Shown: positions 19,530 to 29,748 of the stretch, piece by piece | How positions within the stretch are numbered: the stretch's first letter is position 1 | Layout: each line of letters starts with the position of its first letter | Assembly (NCBI GenBank): GCA_003427395.1 | Contig: BFEA01000498.1 | Location: 1,020,604-1,050,946, forward strand | Reading direction: 5' to 3' | Source: Chara braunii | Lineage: Eukaryota > Streptophyta > Charophyceae > Charales > Characeae | Length of the DNA: 30,343 nucleotides | Position numbers and translations under genes: made by a program | Notes under the pieces: generated by a model | Databases searched by the model: none | The model's input: the letters and a program-made list of their open reading frames with translations, nothing else | Told to the model about the DNA's origin: nothing

Positions 19530-19535
19530 AATAAA
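19530..19535 (+). promoter_or_regulatory. Polyadenylation signal of gene copy B
   Basis: AATAAA about 133 bases after the stop, in a conserved block shared with arm A (555-560 there). Confidence 0.6.
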
Positions 19536-20020
19536 GTATAAGCTTCTCAATCGCGGTTTCTATCCTGCTCTCCTACACTATCTCTGGGTGTGCGCACCAA
19601 TCTGAATTCATGGTGGTAAAGATCAGGGCACCACCAAGTGTGGCGATTGACAAACTGACTGTCTCTCATTCGGCATGGGAGACAGGAATTTCAAAGCATA
19701 AAGAATACTGCAGAGCATATATCCTTTCTATTCACATATTAGTTTGTTGTGAATAGAAGACAGTATTATTCCTGGACTGGTAAAGGCTGAGGCCCCTTTG
19801 GGCTCCATGTCTAATTTGAAGAAGGATAAGGGATGCTATAAGTTCTTAGGCAGGGGAGTTTTCAAGCTTCTACGGAGAGTGGTACAAAATTGGAAGCTAG
19901 ATGGCTTTTCTTTTTCCTAGTGGCTCTGCACAGCAGCTGTCCACCCTTTCCCGCAGCCTGGAGTTGACTATTCGAATAATTAAATAAAATAGTCCTCTTG
20001 CAGTTTGAAATAAAGTGACC

Positions 20021-20026
<6 letters not shown>

Positions 20027-20103
<77 letters not shown>
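20027..20103. repeat. (TC)n microsatellite at outer edge of arm B
   Basis: Counterpart of the AG tract at 1-76. Whether homology continues beyond it cannot be tested, because arm A is cut by the window edge. Confidence 0.95.
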
Positions 20104-20108
<5 letters not shown>

Positions 20109-21090
20109 AGCTTGTGCAGCCCTACGGCTAAGCGACTGTGGCCGCAGGCTTCATAACTTGTTGCTGGCAGTGAAGCACAGTGTCCCATTAAGTGTCCCAT
20201 TATGTGTCAGTTGGAACAGCTTCTTTGCAGGCACAGTGCGCCCTTACATTGGTACTTTCCAGGTCATCTACTGTCTCAGAAGCACTCAATGTCACCAGCC
20301 TTTGCACATGATGAGTGGTTCTCTTGTGGACAACGCGCCCTAGGGATCTGCTTAGCATACCCTTGTTGTGCCCTGTGCCACATCCGACAAAACTACGGCT
20401 CAGATGCACCAGAGTCAAATCTGATGGGAGAGGTGTTCCGGAACACCTTTGCGGGCCTGTAACACTGCAATTTCTCCACTGCTGTCAAACCATGGAAGGA
20501 AAGCCCAGGGTGTTCCCCGTTCTCCCTGCACTTCATCACCTTCGTGATTGGAGCTTGCGAATCGTTGCCCCATCTCTCAGTCCAAAGTCCCTTTATAAAT
20601 GCAGATTGAGCAACTCCCAGACCCTTGTGAGTCCTGTTGATTGCATTTCTTCTGTAGTACGTACTTCATCGGGTGCTGTGACTCCCAGATTGTGCGAATT
20701 CATGTAATAATCAATTCAATGAATAGATTTTTTGTCAATAATCTCAGCATAAGTTGCATAACGCCTTCCTCTACATGTGCACACTCGACATTGTCTACTT
20801 TTCAACTGCGTTTCCTAATTATAGCGATTATCAACCATGATATACGAGGTAACAATAAAACGAATTTCTATCTCAGTCTCTCAGAGCCAGTTTAGCATTC
20901 CACGAATGCAATACAAAACACACATCCGAATCATTTTGCACACTCGAAACATCTCATAATGCACCCACAAAGCTATGATCGAAGAACAGAGACCGAGTAA
21001 GAGAAAGCGGCGTGAGAAAACAAGGAAAGTACTCGAGGAAAAACGACAAGAAGGGCAGGCGACCTGATGGACTGGCAGGGGAAGAGGATG
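20104..21090. other. Unassigned region; 18-bp perfect palindrome
   Basis: An open frame of 130 codons at 20315-20707 (plus) has no recognisable domain. AGGTGTTCCGGAACACCT at 20431-20448 is a perfect palindrome. No element termini were found. The remainder holds nothing I can assign. Confidence 0.4.
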
Positions 21091-21350
21091 GGTAGGAGGA
21101 GGAGGAGGAGGAGGAGAAGTCGAAGAAGAAGAAGAAGAAGAAGAAGAAGAAGAAGAAGAAGAAGAAGAACTTGAAGAACTTGAAGAAGAAGAAGAAGAAG
21201 AAGAAGAAGAAGAAGAAGAAGAAGAAGAAGAAGAAGAGCTTGAAGAAGAAGAAGAAGAAGAACTTGAAGAAGAAGAAGAAGAAGAAGAAGAAGAAGAAGA
21301 AGAAGAAGAAGAAGAAGAAGAAGAAGAAGAAGAAGAAGAGGAAGAAAGTC
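21091..21350. repeat. (GGA)n then (GAA)n triplet tract
   Basis: About 22 bases of GGA units, then about 230 bases of GAA units with a few CTT-containing interruptions (GAACTTGAAGAACTTGAAG, and two more). Purine-only on one strand, so capable of triplex (H-DNA) formation. Poly-Ser and poly-Leu frames across it are artefacts of the repeat. Confidence 0.95.
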
Positions 21351-21999
21351 TAGGGAAGAAGCATAGGTCAGAATAGACGAGACCCAGTAGAAGCACAAAC
21401 TCCCGAGAGTGATCAGGTCTCAAATCATAATCGATGAATACACCCTTCAAACCAGCAGAAGCTAGGCACATGTTTCAACTGTATGCCAGATACGGTCTCA
21501 TCAGGGGCGTGGGAGCTCGAGAAGTTCTCTTGAGTCTGATATCGCCATCCATGAATTATTTTATCGATATGATAATCTTGAAAAGTGTTGTGTCAATTTC
21601 AGCGCTACAAGCAATACAGCGCCCAGCAGAACAGTGAGGTCGAAAATTGACACGGCAGCAATCAATGCTGATCAGGGGTCCTTCAGCCAAAGCGAAGGAA
21701 GCATGAGGGTGTTCCTGTTGTATATCTGACTTGCACTAATAGTTAACGGGGACCCCCATTTTCAGCTCCGGACCAACAGACCCAAAACTGTCTTGTAGGT
21801 TCAAAAGGAACCGGGCTGATGCCCCCAGAATGGACATGGAGCCAGGGCCATAAGGACCTGTTTTTTGAAAAAAAAAGAAAGTGCGAGGATCTGAGTCCTC
21901 GGCAGGCCTAAGGGGCCCCTGCTGCAAATGTGCCCGCCCTAAGTGAAGGCGGGCCTAACAGATCACGAGAGGCCCTAAGCTGTCAAATTCGTATTTGGG

Positions 22000-24900
22000 G
22001 TCCAGGCAGTTTCGTCGTGCCAGTTGGTTGAGGAAACACAGGACGAGCAGCAAGAAATTCCACGGCGTTCTAAGCTTTTCTTAAAGTGCAGGCCCTGGGC
22101 GAGATTCGCAGCTTCATACACAGACAGTTGGGAGGCCCAACTGAATGAGGCCCAGTAGCTGCACCAGAGGCGCAGCTTCCTGTGGCCTACCGGAAGCTTC
22201 TGGGCCCAGGCCCAGACCAATCTGGCTGCGAAGGCAGGCGGACTCTTTCCATATAGGAAAGAGCTTGTGGCCTGGAGTTCAGGCAGGCACTCGCACGCTA
22301 GCGGCAGCGCTGCTGGAGCGGACGCTCGTGGGCTGCTGCTGGCACTGAGAGGCAAGGTGCAAGCGTGTGCGGTCGTGCAGGGATTAGGGCGCTGCTGAGG
22401 GCAGCGCCATAGCCCAGCCTCCCTAGCTAGCTGAGGGCTTGGTTGTACAGTGAGGCGCAGGGGTGGCCTTCGGGTGTACAAAAGGAAGACGTGGGGAGTA
22501 AGACGAGGGAGAGAGAGAGAAGGATGATGATGGTGATGATGTGAGGGCACATACCTGGTATTGGCGATGGTCTGCATGGGCGGCATCTTTAAGTACTTCG
22601 GAGGCTGCTGACATCAACAGTTGCATTGTCATTTAGTAGGCTAGTAGTAGCTGTGTAGGGAGTAGGCTGGGCGCTGAGCGCCAAGTAGGGAGATAGGGAC
22701 TGGATATATATGTTGGTGGTGGCGAGGACAAGCTCTCATTGACATTGATTTTCAGTGCTACAATTCTCCATTGGTGTCATATTGGTTCAATGCTGGTTTC
22801 TGAACACTGTGATACGATCTGGCTTTCATTGTGATTGTGCAATCTGAATATTGTCATCTCGCTATTGCTCATTTTCCTTGCAATTTGGTATCGGAACTGG
22901 TTCGAACAGCGCTCATTGGTTCTTCGCAAATAGCTGTTCGGTGCTTCGCATGAGGTGTGGGGCAGTGATAAGGCTTGGGCGTTGGACGTAAGGCGGCCCG
23001 GAGTCATGTGGGCGCGCCAGGAAGCTATGTGGTGACATTACCCTGGATGATGAGAGCTCGCCGATATGGCATTTAAGCCGAGGTGGAACCGCATTCTGCT
23101 GTTGGTTGTGTCGGGGCAAAGACCGGTCATCATAAATGCACATCAGGTTGCCGGTGAGAAATCTGTGGTTGGGGCCAGCATTATGAGGTACGTTGCTTCC
23201 TTCCTTATCTACCCTCTTCATTACTTCTTACCGTGAGGAAGTGAGTGCTGTCTTCAGAGTCCTCTCAATGTGAGGTGTCGCGAGCGCTCAACCTTGAGAG
23301 TCGACATTCTTCCTGGGCAGCAAGCTGGTGGGAGACGGGCGATGCCTCTGAAGGGCCCTGGACGAAGCACTCGGGTCACGGTCACCATGCCAACCCGCTG
23401 GGACTAGTACACGCATGCTTTGCTGCAAGTGCTTGGTTCTGCTGTTGCGCAATAGAGGTCATGCAGGGCATGCCAGCCCTTTGAACAGTCGCTTACCAGA
23501 CCGTCTTTAAATATTTCTGGCGGGGACTCGGTGTTGATTCTGGCTGTGATCGTCGTCCTGTCTGCGACATTAAATAATTCCTAAGGAGTTACGGGGGATC
23601 TCCTTAAATGCCTCCTAATCAGCCAGATCAAATCGGGTGTAAGGCTCGTTGCATGCGAGGATAAATAATGTGCAGGGGCTGGCACGTTCAGCGTTGACTT
23701 GGGGCACATGGGTGGGCTGGATTGCACACCTTCAGACACGCTGCTCAACCAGATGTTCAGGCTGTTGACACAAAGTGATTACTCAAGAGGGATACAGGAA
23801 AAGGGTTGGATTCCGACAACCGTTCGCCGTGGCATTAATTAGATAAACAACCATTCAGCATACATCTCTGCAGGAAGCATTATTTTTGTTTTTCATTATT
23901 TAGTTGTTACGGACTTGACTAACAACTTACAGACAGCTGCAGATACAATAGTATATTCTTTGCTGCATTGCAATCTGTATTACAATCATCTAAAAATAAA
24001 TTTAATATTCCCTGTAGGATCTGACATTGGTTGATACCTAACCACCTAACTGTTTCTGTCCAGGCCGACCGAAGTTAGTTGTGTATCATAATCGGTTGTG
24101 TGTCATGCTGAGGTAGGATTTAGTGTGGATTCTAGTTTAGATCACACTCATTGTAGCTCATGAGTGATGCAAGCAGTAGTGAGGAGGATTTGTTAGTGGA
24201 TGACCTTAGGGTCACTCGAAGAACTGCTCTCAGTCAACCCTTGACTTTCCTAGAGTTAGGTCCAAGAGACGAGAGAAGACTGCGGAGAGAGGCTAGAGAG
24301 AGAACAGTGGCAAGAAGAGTGAGGGTGGCTGAGGCCAGTGCCAGGTCTAGAACCACAGCTAGTACCGATACAACCATGGATACCTCCTCTACCATGTCGC
24401 AGGTCTCTTCACAGGCCACTTCGTCAGGAGTCAGTCAAAGTGGTTCTTGGGCTTCTATTAGCCAGAGTGTTGGCGTGCAAGTCAACCAACAGGCTCAACT
24501 CACGCCGGAGGATTATGAAATCCTCCGAGCAGAAGAAATTCAGGATGAGCTACAACGGCAATTGGACGAGGCATCAGAGAGAAGAAGAAGAGCAATCATG
24601 AGAAAAGCTAGACTAGGTAGTAGATTGCAGGAACTAGGCAAGCTAGAGGCACTAGATGAGTCCACACTTCATCCCGTTATGCGAGCACTGCAGAATTCGC
24701 TCGTGTGTGTGGCGGAGACGCAGGTTGCTCAGGGGGAGGTGTTGGTTGAACTAGTGGCAGGCCAGAAACGAATTCTGGCTGCACTATAGGCTCCTCGTCC
24801 AGTGATGAGGCAGCCTCAGTTTGCTGTAGCTCCCCCATCGGTTGCGGGTCCATCAATGATGTCGTCGCCAGTTGGGCCCTCATTCTCACCTATGTTTGGC

Positions 24901-25365
24901 ATGCCTCCTCCAGGTGGTTATGTAGCGACTAGTGGTCCGGTTCTTAGAACTTCTGCCATACCATCCACGACAGTGGTTACTACAGTTCCACTGACGTTAG
25001 GCCCAGGTTAGTGTGCAGCAACCTGTTTCGGTGGCTATGCAGCCACTACAGCAATCTCCTGGGCCAATGCAACCTATGCAGTGGATGCCCAAAATACCCT
25101 CGTTGATTCCTAATACCTGGGTGAGGACGGTGCCTACCTATGTGAGGCACAAGCTCACCAGGCCGGAGCAAGAAGTTGTAGTAGCTGCTTCCTTTTTAGA
25201 GGGGTCAGCAGCCCGTTGGGTGAATGGCCTCGTGCAACAACAGGGCTACGGTCAGAAATTCGATGCTTTGGCCCAGGTTCAGACATTGGAAGAATTCGTA
25301 CGGTCCGTGTATAACAGGTGGCATGACCCTCAAGGGGCTCAAAAGGTCACAAATGCAATCATGGC
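22000..25365 (+). mobile_element. 5' part of an LTR retrotransposon (LTR end, leader, gag)
   Basis: Order on the plus strand: TATATA (22705-22710), an LTR end in ...CTTGCA at 22882, a three-base spacer, a primer site (22886-22897), a leader of about 1.26 kb, and a broken gag (24160-25390). Protease, polymerase, integrase and the 3' LTR are absent; homology to a retroelement appears to stop near the minisatellite at 25364. The left edge of the LTR cannot be placed without a second LTR, so the start given is approximate. The antisense open frame at 21975-22586 lies within the LTR and is not a gene. Confidence 0.65.
22886..22897 (+). other. tRNA primer binding site (initiator Met type)
   Basis: TGGTATCGGAAC, three bases after the LTR terminal CA. 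Plant LTR elements primed by initiator tRNA-Met carry TGGTATCAGAGC. This differs at positions 8 and 11. Confidence 0.65.
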
Positions 25366-25390
25366 ACTGCTACTGTTGTGGCACTGCTGA
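24160..25390 (+). pseudogene. Ty3/gypsy-like gag, one stop and one frameshift
   Basis: The first 209 codons (24160-24789) give an acidic, Ser/Arg-rich N-terminus, then a charged coiled-coil-like helix (about residues 114-160: LTPEDYEILRAEEIQDEL onward). An in-frame TAG (24787-24789) is followed by the same frame, Pro/Met/Val-rich, to a second TAG at 25009-25011. The product continues in the next frame from about 25013 and contains VVVAASFLEGSAARWVNGLV, then TLEEFVRSVYNRWHDP, matching the layout of the retrotransposon gag family ('A...L.G.A..W', then 'F...l..rf.dp'). The open frame runs into a minisatellite at 25364 and ends without the usual zinc knuckle. The two lesions plus the truncation mark it as inactive. 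Few other differences from a coding frame suggest recent loss. Confidence 0.72.
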
Positions 25391-25479
25391 CGTCGGACTG
25401 CTGCTGACGTCGCACTGCTGCTGACGTCGCACTGCTGCTGACGTGGCACTGCTGATGTGGCACTGCTGATGTGGCACTT
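25364..25479. repeat. Minisatellite of about 18-bp units (GCACTGCTGCTGACGTC)
   Basis: Six or so units, alternating CTGACGTCG and CTGATGTGG or CTGACGTGG forms. It directly follows the gag fragment and marks its truncation point. Confidence 0.88.
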
Positions 25480-25961
25480 ACCAAACCGGAATGCAGGCAA
25501 AGGGTTGGGTGGGAGGGAAAATGCAGGAAGGTAACCAACCAAACTGTACTCTCCTCCCGGTCCTAATCAACAGAAAAAAATAAAATAACAAATAAAAGAA
25601 GAGGAAACCTCCCCCCTTTTTTTTGTGTGTATATCTGTCGATCTGCTATGAGTGAGGCATTTCAGAGGAGTACTATGAGCAAGATCTAGGCAAGGTTCCG
25701 CAAAGTTTCGGCTTTCAAAAAAAATTGCTATCTTGAATTTTTTTTTGCGTGAAATAGACCGGAGGTTCCACTTTCAGAGAGGAATAGATCCAATCCGGGA
25801 ATATGACAACCTTCCTAGTTCACCGAATCTGCCCAGAGTGAAACAGGAAACGAAATGCTTTTTTCTTTTTTTTCAGAAAAGAAATGCTAATATCCGAAGT
25901 TGCGAAAAAGAGATTTTTTTTTTTGCAGAGATTTGACGAATTACTACTTGATTTACTAATA

Positions 25962-26003
<42 letters not shown>

Positions 26004-26066
26004 CAACAATCAGTAGATCAAGCAAGCTGGCTACTTGATTGGGCGGATCCTCTGATTGAGAGGTCC
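25480..26066. other. No gene; T/A tracts and (AATC)n microsatellite
   Basis: Contains (AATC)n at about 25964-26000 and several short A/T homopolymers. Because the primer site at 26067-26078 points leftward, this stretch would be the leader of that minus-strand retroelement, but no gag is recognisable. Confidence 0.5.
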
Positions 26067-26078
26067 GCTCCGATACCA
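26067..26078 (-). other. tRNA primer binding site of minus-strand LTR element
   Basis: TGGTATCGGAGC on the minus strand, one mismatch (position 8) from the canonical initiator-Met site. It shares that variant base with the plus-strand element. Confidence 0.65.
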
Positions 26079-26081
26079 AAC

Positions 26082-26960
26082 TGTCGCATACCGTAACGGT
26101 ACAGACCAGAACAAGAACCGACCTCTCTCACAGAGTACAAGATAGCTCAGTGGGAGGCTAATATACCAATGATCCGAACAATCAATGCCGCAATGCAGAC
26201 AAAACATACATCATCATCACTCCATGGTGTTAAGGGGCCTGGCGCTCACACAGGAAGAATGCGTCAGTCCCCAAAGGTAGGGGGGGGGTTAGACGAAGAA
26301 GAGGGGAAGATGGGAATGTCGTCAACACCAAGTCTTGAACACAGATCCCAAATAATCCCTCGTCCAATGTCTCAATCGCAACGTAGAGTCTGGATCCAAA
26401 TGTCGTAAAGTCCCGAGGTCACCAATCTCTCTCTCTCTCTCTCTCTCGTAGTCTGCGGATACTGAGAAGTTAGGTAGCGAGAGGGTGAGGGAGAGATGGC
26501 GGACTTAGAAGAGGAAGAAGAAGAACTTTCTCTCTCTCCCAGTCTGGTACTAACCTGTGAAGGTGGCGCCTTGTTGCAGGTACATCGAAGACGAAGCTGG
26601 AGCTATGGCGCCACAGGTAAGTCTCCCTGGCCTCCGCCAACCATCTCTCTCTCTCCAACGCTACTCTAGGCTAAGCTCCTAATAGTGCCCAGCGCTGAAG
26701 ACTACTGCTAACGCTACTACTGCTGCTGCAGCGCTCCTCCAGAGTGCTGCTGCCGAATCCTGAAGACTGCCTCCTGCCTCCTGCACGTGAAGTGCCAGGG
26801 AAGTCCCTATGAACTACCTGCACCCTGCAGGGCGGGCCAGTCTTATATAGTGCTGGCCCGTCCAGAAGGCTGGTCTTGCCAATGCCACAACGTGCCAGAC
26901 CCTGGCGTCGAAGTTCAAACAAAGGTTGTCTTGAAAACAGGCCCAAAATGGCCTGTGCTA
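26082..26960 (-). mobile_element. LTR in minus orientation
   Basis: On the minus strand: a TATA box CTATATAAGA (26841-26850), a long R/U5 region of about 760 bases, a terminal ...GCGACA at 26082, a three-base spacer (GTT) and a primer site. The same architecture as the plus-strand element at 22.7-22.9 kb, but unrelated in sequence. The upper boundary is not determined; the 46-bp array begins near 27031. It includes a (TC)n tract at 26426-26447. Confidence 0.55.
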
Positions 26961-27030
26961 AAACCCTGGTCTGGTGCCTAAGTTTCAGGGCAGGCCGATC
27001 TTATGAGGGCCTGAAAATGGCCCTCCGTTT

Positions 27031-27706
27031 CAGGCTGAAAAGACTCAGGGCCGGGAGGGCCCTTTTTTAGGCTGAAACAACACAGGGCCTGTAGGCCCTT
27101 GTTTTCAGGCTTTCAGGCTAAAACCTGCGTAGCATCGAGTTCGGGCTTGGTGACTGAACCCGAACGCTCGGTACCGGGCCCGAACGTGGCCCAAAATGGA
27201 CCGAGCCCGAACATTTTTATTTTTTAAAATTTTTAATTTATTTTATATATATATAGGGGTTGGGGGGCCATGGGGGGCATCGCTCATCACTCCTGAACAT
27301 ACACACAGTGTCACACACACACACACACCATACACACGCACCCCCAGACACCCCACACACACCCCACACACACCCCATACACCACACACATGAGGACGCA
27401 CTCGGCAGCCCCCTAATTTGCCCTCGGCCGAGCGTCCGAGCGTGTTCGGCTGCTCGGTGGGGCGCCGAACATGTTCGGTGTGCTACACAGGCTAAAACGA
27501 CACAGGGCCTGTAGGCCCTTGTTTTCAGGCTTTCAGGCTGAATCGACACAGGGCCTGTAGGCCCTTGTTTTCAGGCTTTCAGGCTGAAACGACACAGGGC
27601 CTGTAGGCCCTCGTTTTCAGGCGTTTAGGCTGAAAACGACACAGGGCCTGTAGGCCCTTGTTTTCAGGCTTTCAGGCTGAAACGACACAGGGCCTGTAGG
27701 GCCGTT
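27031..27706. repeat. 46-bp tandem array interrupted by a MITE
   Basis: Units of AGGCTGAAACGACACAGGGC then CTGTAGGCCCTTGTTTTCAG then GCTTTC. CACAGGGCCT occurs at 27081, 27501, 27547, 27593, 27640 and 27686: spacings of 46 or 47, except the first gap, which holds the MITE plus its 8-bp duplication (420 = 46 + 366 + 8). A diverged unit precedes at about 27031. GGGCCTGTAGGCCC in each unit is a near-palindrome. Confidence 0.93.
27125..27490. mobile_element. hAT-like MITE, copy 2 (366 bp)
   Basis: Left end CTGCGTAGCATCGAGTTCGG; right end read inward CTGTGTAGCACACCGAACAT. Exact 8-bp duplication GCTAAAAC at 27117-27124 and 27491-27498. It lies inside one unit of a 46-bp array whose other units (GGCTGAAACGACACAGG) show the unoccupied site. 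The interior has a short T/A stretch and a CA-rich microsatellite (27311-27390). No transposase is encoded. Confidence 0.9.
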
Positions 27707-27774
27707 ATTTTCCGTCTCGTCGGGCCCTGCAGGCTCGTGTGGCTGCGCAGTATGCCACAGTGGGGCTCCCGTCC

Positions 27775-28720
27775 TCAGCGTCAAGAGACCCAACCCTAAA
27801 GCAGGCACTCCCAGAGAAGCCGCACGTCCCGAAACCATCGTCCGAAAATTGATTTGTTTTTCTCATTTTCCAAATTTCTAATCGGGGTTCGAAATAAAGG
27901 TGTGTTTACTGACAATTGCGTCTGTACACCCTTCAGGCACATGGACTGGGTATCATCCACAGAATGCGGTGTTCCATCGTAAGTTAAAAAAAAAAAAAAA
28001 AAAAAAACAGAAGTCAAGTTATATGTCCTTGAGTCTCCAAGGTAACCTAAACTCTTGGAGGCAGACTTCAGAATTTTTTTTGTAGTTCGAAAGAAACAGA
28101 AGTCAAGGCAAATTATATTCCCTCAAGTCTCCAAGGTACCCTTGAACTCTTGGATGGAGACTTCAGGATTTTGTAGTTCAGCATGCCCTGGGGCCAAGTC
28201 CCATTGGCAGCATTTTCCGCACCAAAATAAACTGTGTGAGGTGCTTTTGGCATTTAGAATCTGGTTTTTCTATGAATTAAAGAAAGAAAAATCGGGGTGT
28301 GGGTGCTCCTGTCAGCCAATGGGCTGCGAGCCATCGAATCCATTGCCTCTTTTTCGAGATGGGTGCTCTGCCAGTGGGCTGGGTGCTCCAGAGGTAGTCA
28401 CTGTCAGACCATTATGATTTTTGGCAGTACACAGAACTTTGATTTTTTTTCATCGGCCGTTTTGGTTTCAAGTGCCGGCGAGTTTGGTGCTTCCAATTGT
28501 TTTTGTATTTTTTTTTGTTGAACATCATGCTCCAATCTCTTTGTGGGTAGCAGCACACGCTTGGAAACCATCTGAGAGTTTTACAGAACAGTTTGAGGTA
28601 CTGGGGCCATTACCTGGCTTCAGCTGGTGCTTCCAATTGTGCCCTAGAAGAAATTGAAAAGGTATCTAAAACCAACTGGCCTAGATCAGTTGGTACACCC
28701 ATGAGCTGTTGAAACACAAA
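27775..28720 (+). repeat. Dispersed repeat family D, copy 3
   Basis: The most continuous copy. CCAAGAGACCCAACCCTA-like start (about 27783), GGTGTGTTTACTGACAATTG, A-tract at about 27986-28006, two CAGAAGTCAAG blocks (about 28009 and 28098), TCTATGAATTAAAGAAAG, CAGACCATTATGATTTTTGG, and CCTAGATCAGTTGGTACACC at the end. It spans copy 2 left and right parts without the 15283-15892 segment. Confidence 0.88.
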
Positions 28721-28727
28721 CCTGATT

Positions 28728-29655
28728 TTTTTTTTTTTTTTTTTTTTTTAATTATATAAAGCCCAGGTTGTTATAGAGGTCGGGTATTGACCCAGGTGGG
28801 TACTGTCATTGGAGCGCTGGAGGGAGACTTCCCAGTAGGCAAACCTACCCAGTATTATTACTGGCAACCGAATTGGAAGTTCTCATGGGGAGGTTTGTTC
28901 CTGAGTCGGTGGTATTCCACTGGCGCCAGTCATGGACCACAACCGCCCCGCTAGGTGTGGCCTAATGGCTCCCACCTATTCTGATATCCGAGGGGACACC
29001 TTCCTGGTACTATTCCAGCTCAACCAGATAGTGGGTACCCTGATGCGCGACGGCAGGACTGCCTCCCAACCCTACCTCACTTCGGACGTCAGGCACAATC
29101 GGTATCAATATCAGTCCATACCGGCGAACCGAATCACAGCCAAGTGTTCGCATGGACCAGAGTAGACTCCTCGTAGCCTGGCCTGAACCCATGACGAGCC
29201 CATGACGGCGATCGGTCTCCCCCACCCTATTCTACTAGTATGCAGATATGTTGTAACACTAGTAATATGCAGATGTGTCTATCTATGTCGTAACACATGT
29301 CTGTATGTGTAAGCAGTGTGTGTAGGCGTATAGATAGCAAGAACCGTGTGACACTGTGAGTATATATATGTGTATGACAACTACGCCAGACTCGAACCTA
29401 GGATGTGTTATATGAAACTAGGATAGCCAACCGTGTATGAGAGAGATGATGGGGGACGGATGATGGGGGAGATGCACAGGGGAAGCAGTAGTCAATGTCC
29501 TCCAGTAACCCGCGTAGGTAGAAGGCGACATATAGCAACCCAGACTAACCCTTGGGTGGTGCGCAGGCAGTGTCTGTAATAGCTTAGCTGCGTCAGCCCA
29601 AGGGGGCGTGTGTCCAGTCGTGTGTCAAACTAACGCCCTGCCGGTGTCCATGCGC
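28728..29655. other. Poly(T) then unassigned sequence
   Basis: T-tract at about 28728-28749, followed by moderately GC-rich DNA without a recognisable gene. An open frame of 77 codons (28932-29165, plus) has no identifiable domain. A box-B-like GGTTCGAGTC occurs on the minus strand near 29391-29400, without a matching box A. Confidence 0.4.
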
Positions 29656-29659
29656 GAGG

Positions 29660-29748
29660 CTGCAATTGAGTTGTGAACCCGCAACCTCATACCACAATGC
29701 GCATTTCCAACCAGTGCTCTAACCACTGAGCTACATCGACTGGGCTAC
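29660..29748 (-). ncRNA. Degenerate tRNA-like sequence (possible SINE head)
   Basis: On the minus strand: TAGCTCAGTGGTTAGAGCA, matching the tRNA D arm and the RNA polymerase III box A, then CTGGTTGGAAATG, then GAGGTTGCGGGTTCACAACT near box B (consensus GGTTCGAATCC). The anticodon stem does not pair and the acceptor ends are not complementary, so it is not a working tRNA. It lies next to family R copy 2, so it may belong to a tRNA-derived retroposon. Confidence 0.55.

Larger units (their letters stand above)
17340..20103 (+). repeat. Arm B of the large inverted duplication
   Basis: Reverse-complement partner of 1-3590. It lacks the GT expansion, the T-rich insertion and the adapter artefact, so it is the better reference for the ancestral layout. 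The block at 17631-17964 pairs with 2853-3170, but a one-base indel breaks any shared reading frame there, so that block is probably not coding. Confidence 0.9.

Noticed and set aside
1-20103. Inverted arms as an assembly duplicate of a single locus
   Set aside because: The arms differ by many substitutions, indels and arm-specific insertions, more than sequencing error or haplotype collapse would give.
20881-21471. Poly-Ser (and overlapping poly-Leu) protein on the minus strand
   Set aside because: Made almost wholly of the GAA/TTC microsatellite; no flanking conserved sequence.
21975-22586. 203-codon minus-strand frame with a His run
   Set aside because: Antisense within the LTR; no domain, and the His run comes from an ATG/GTG-rich repeat.
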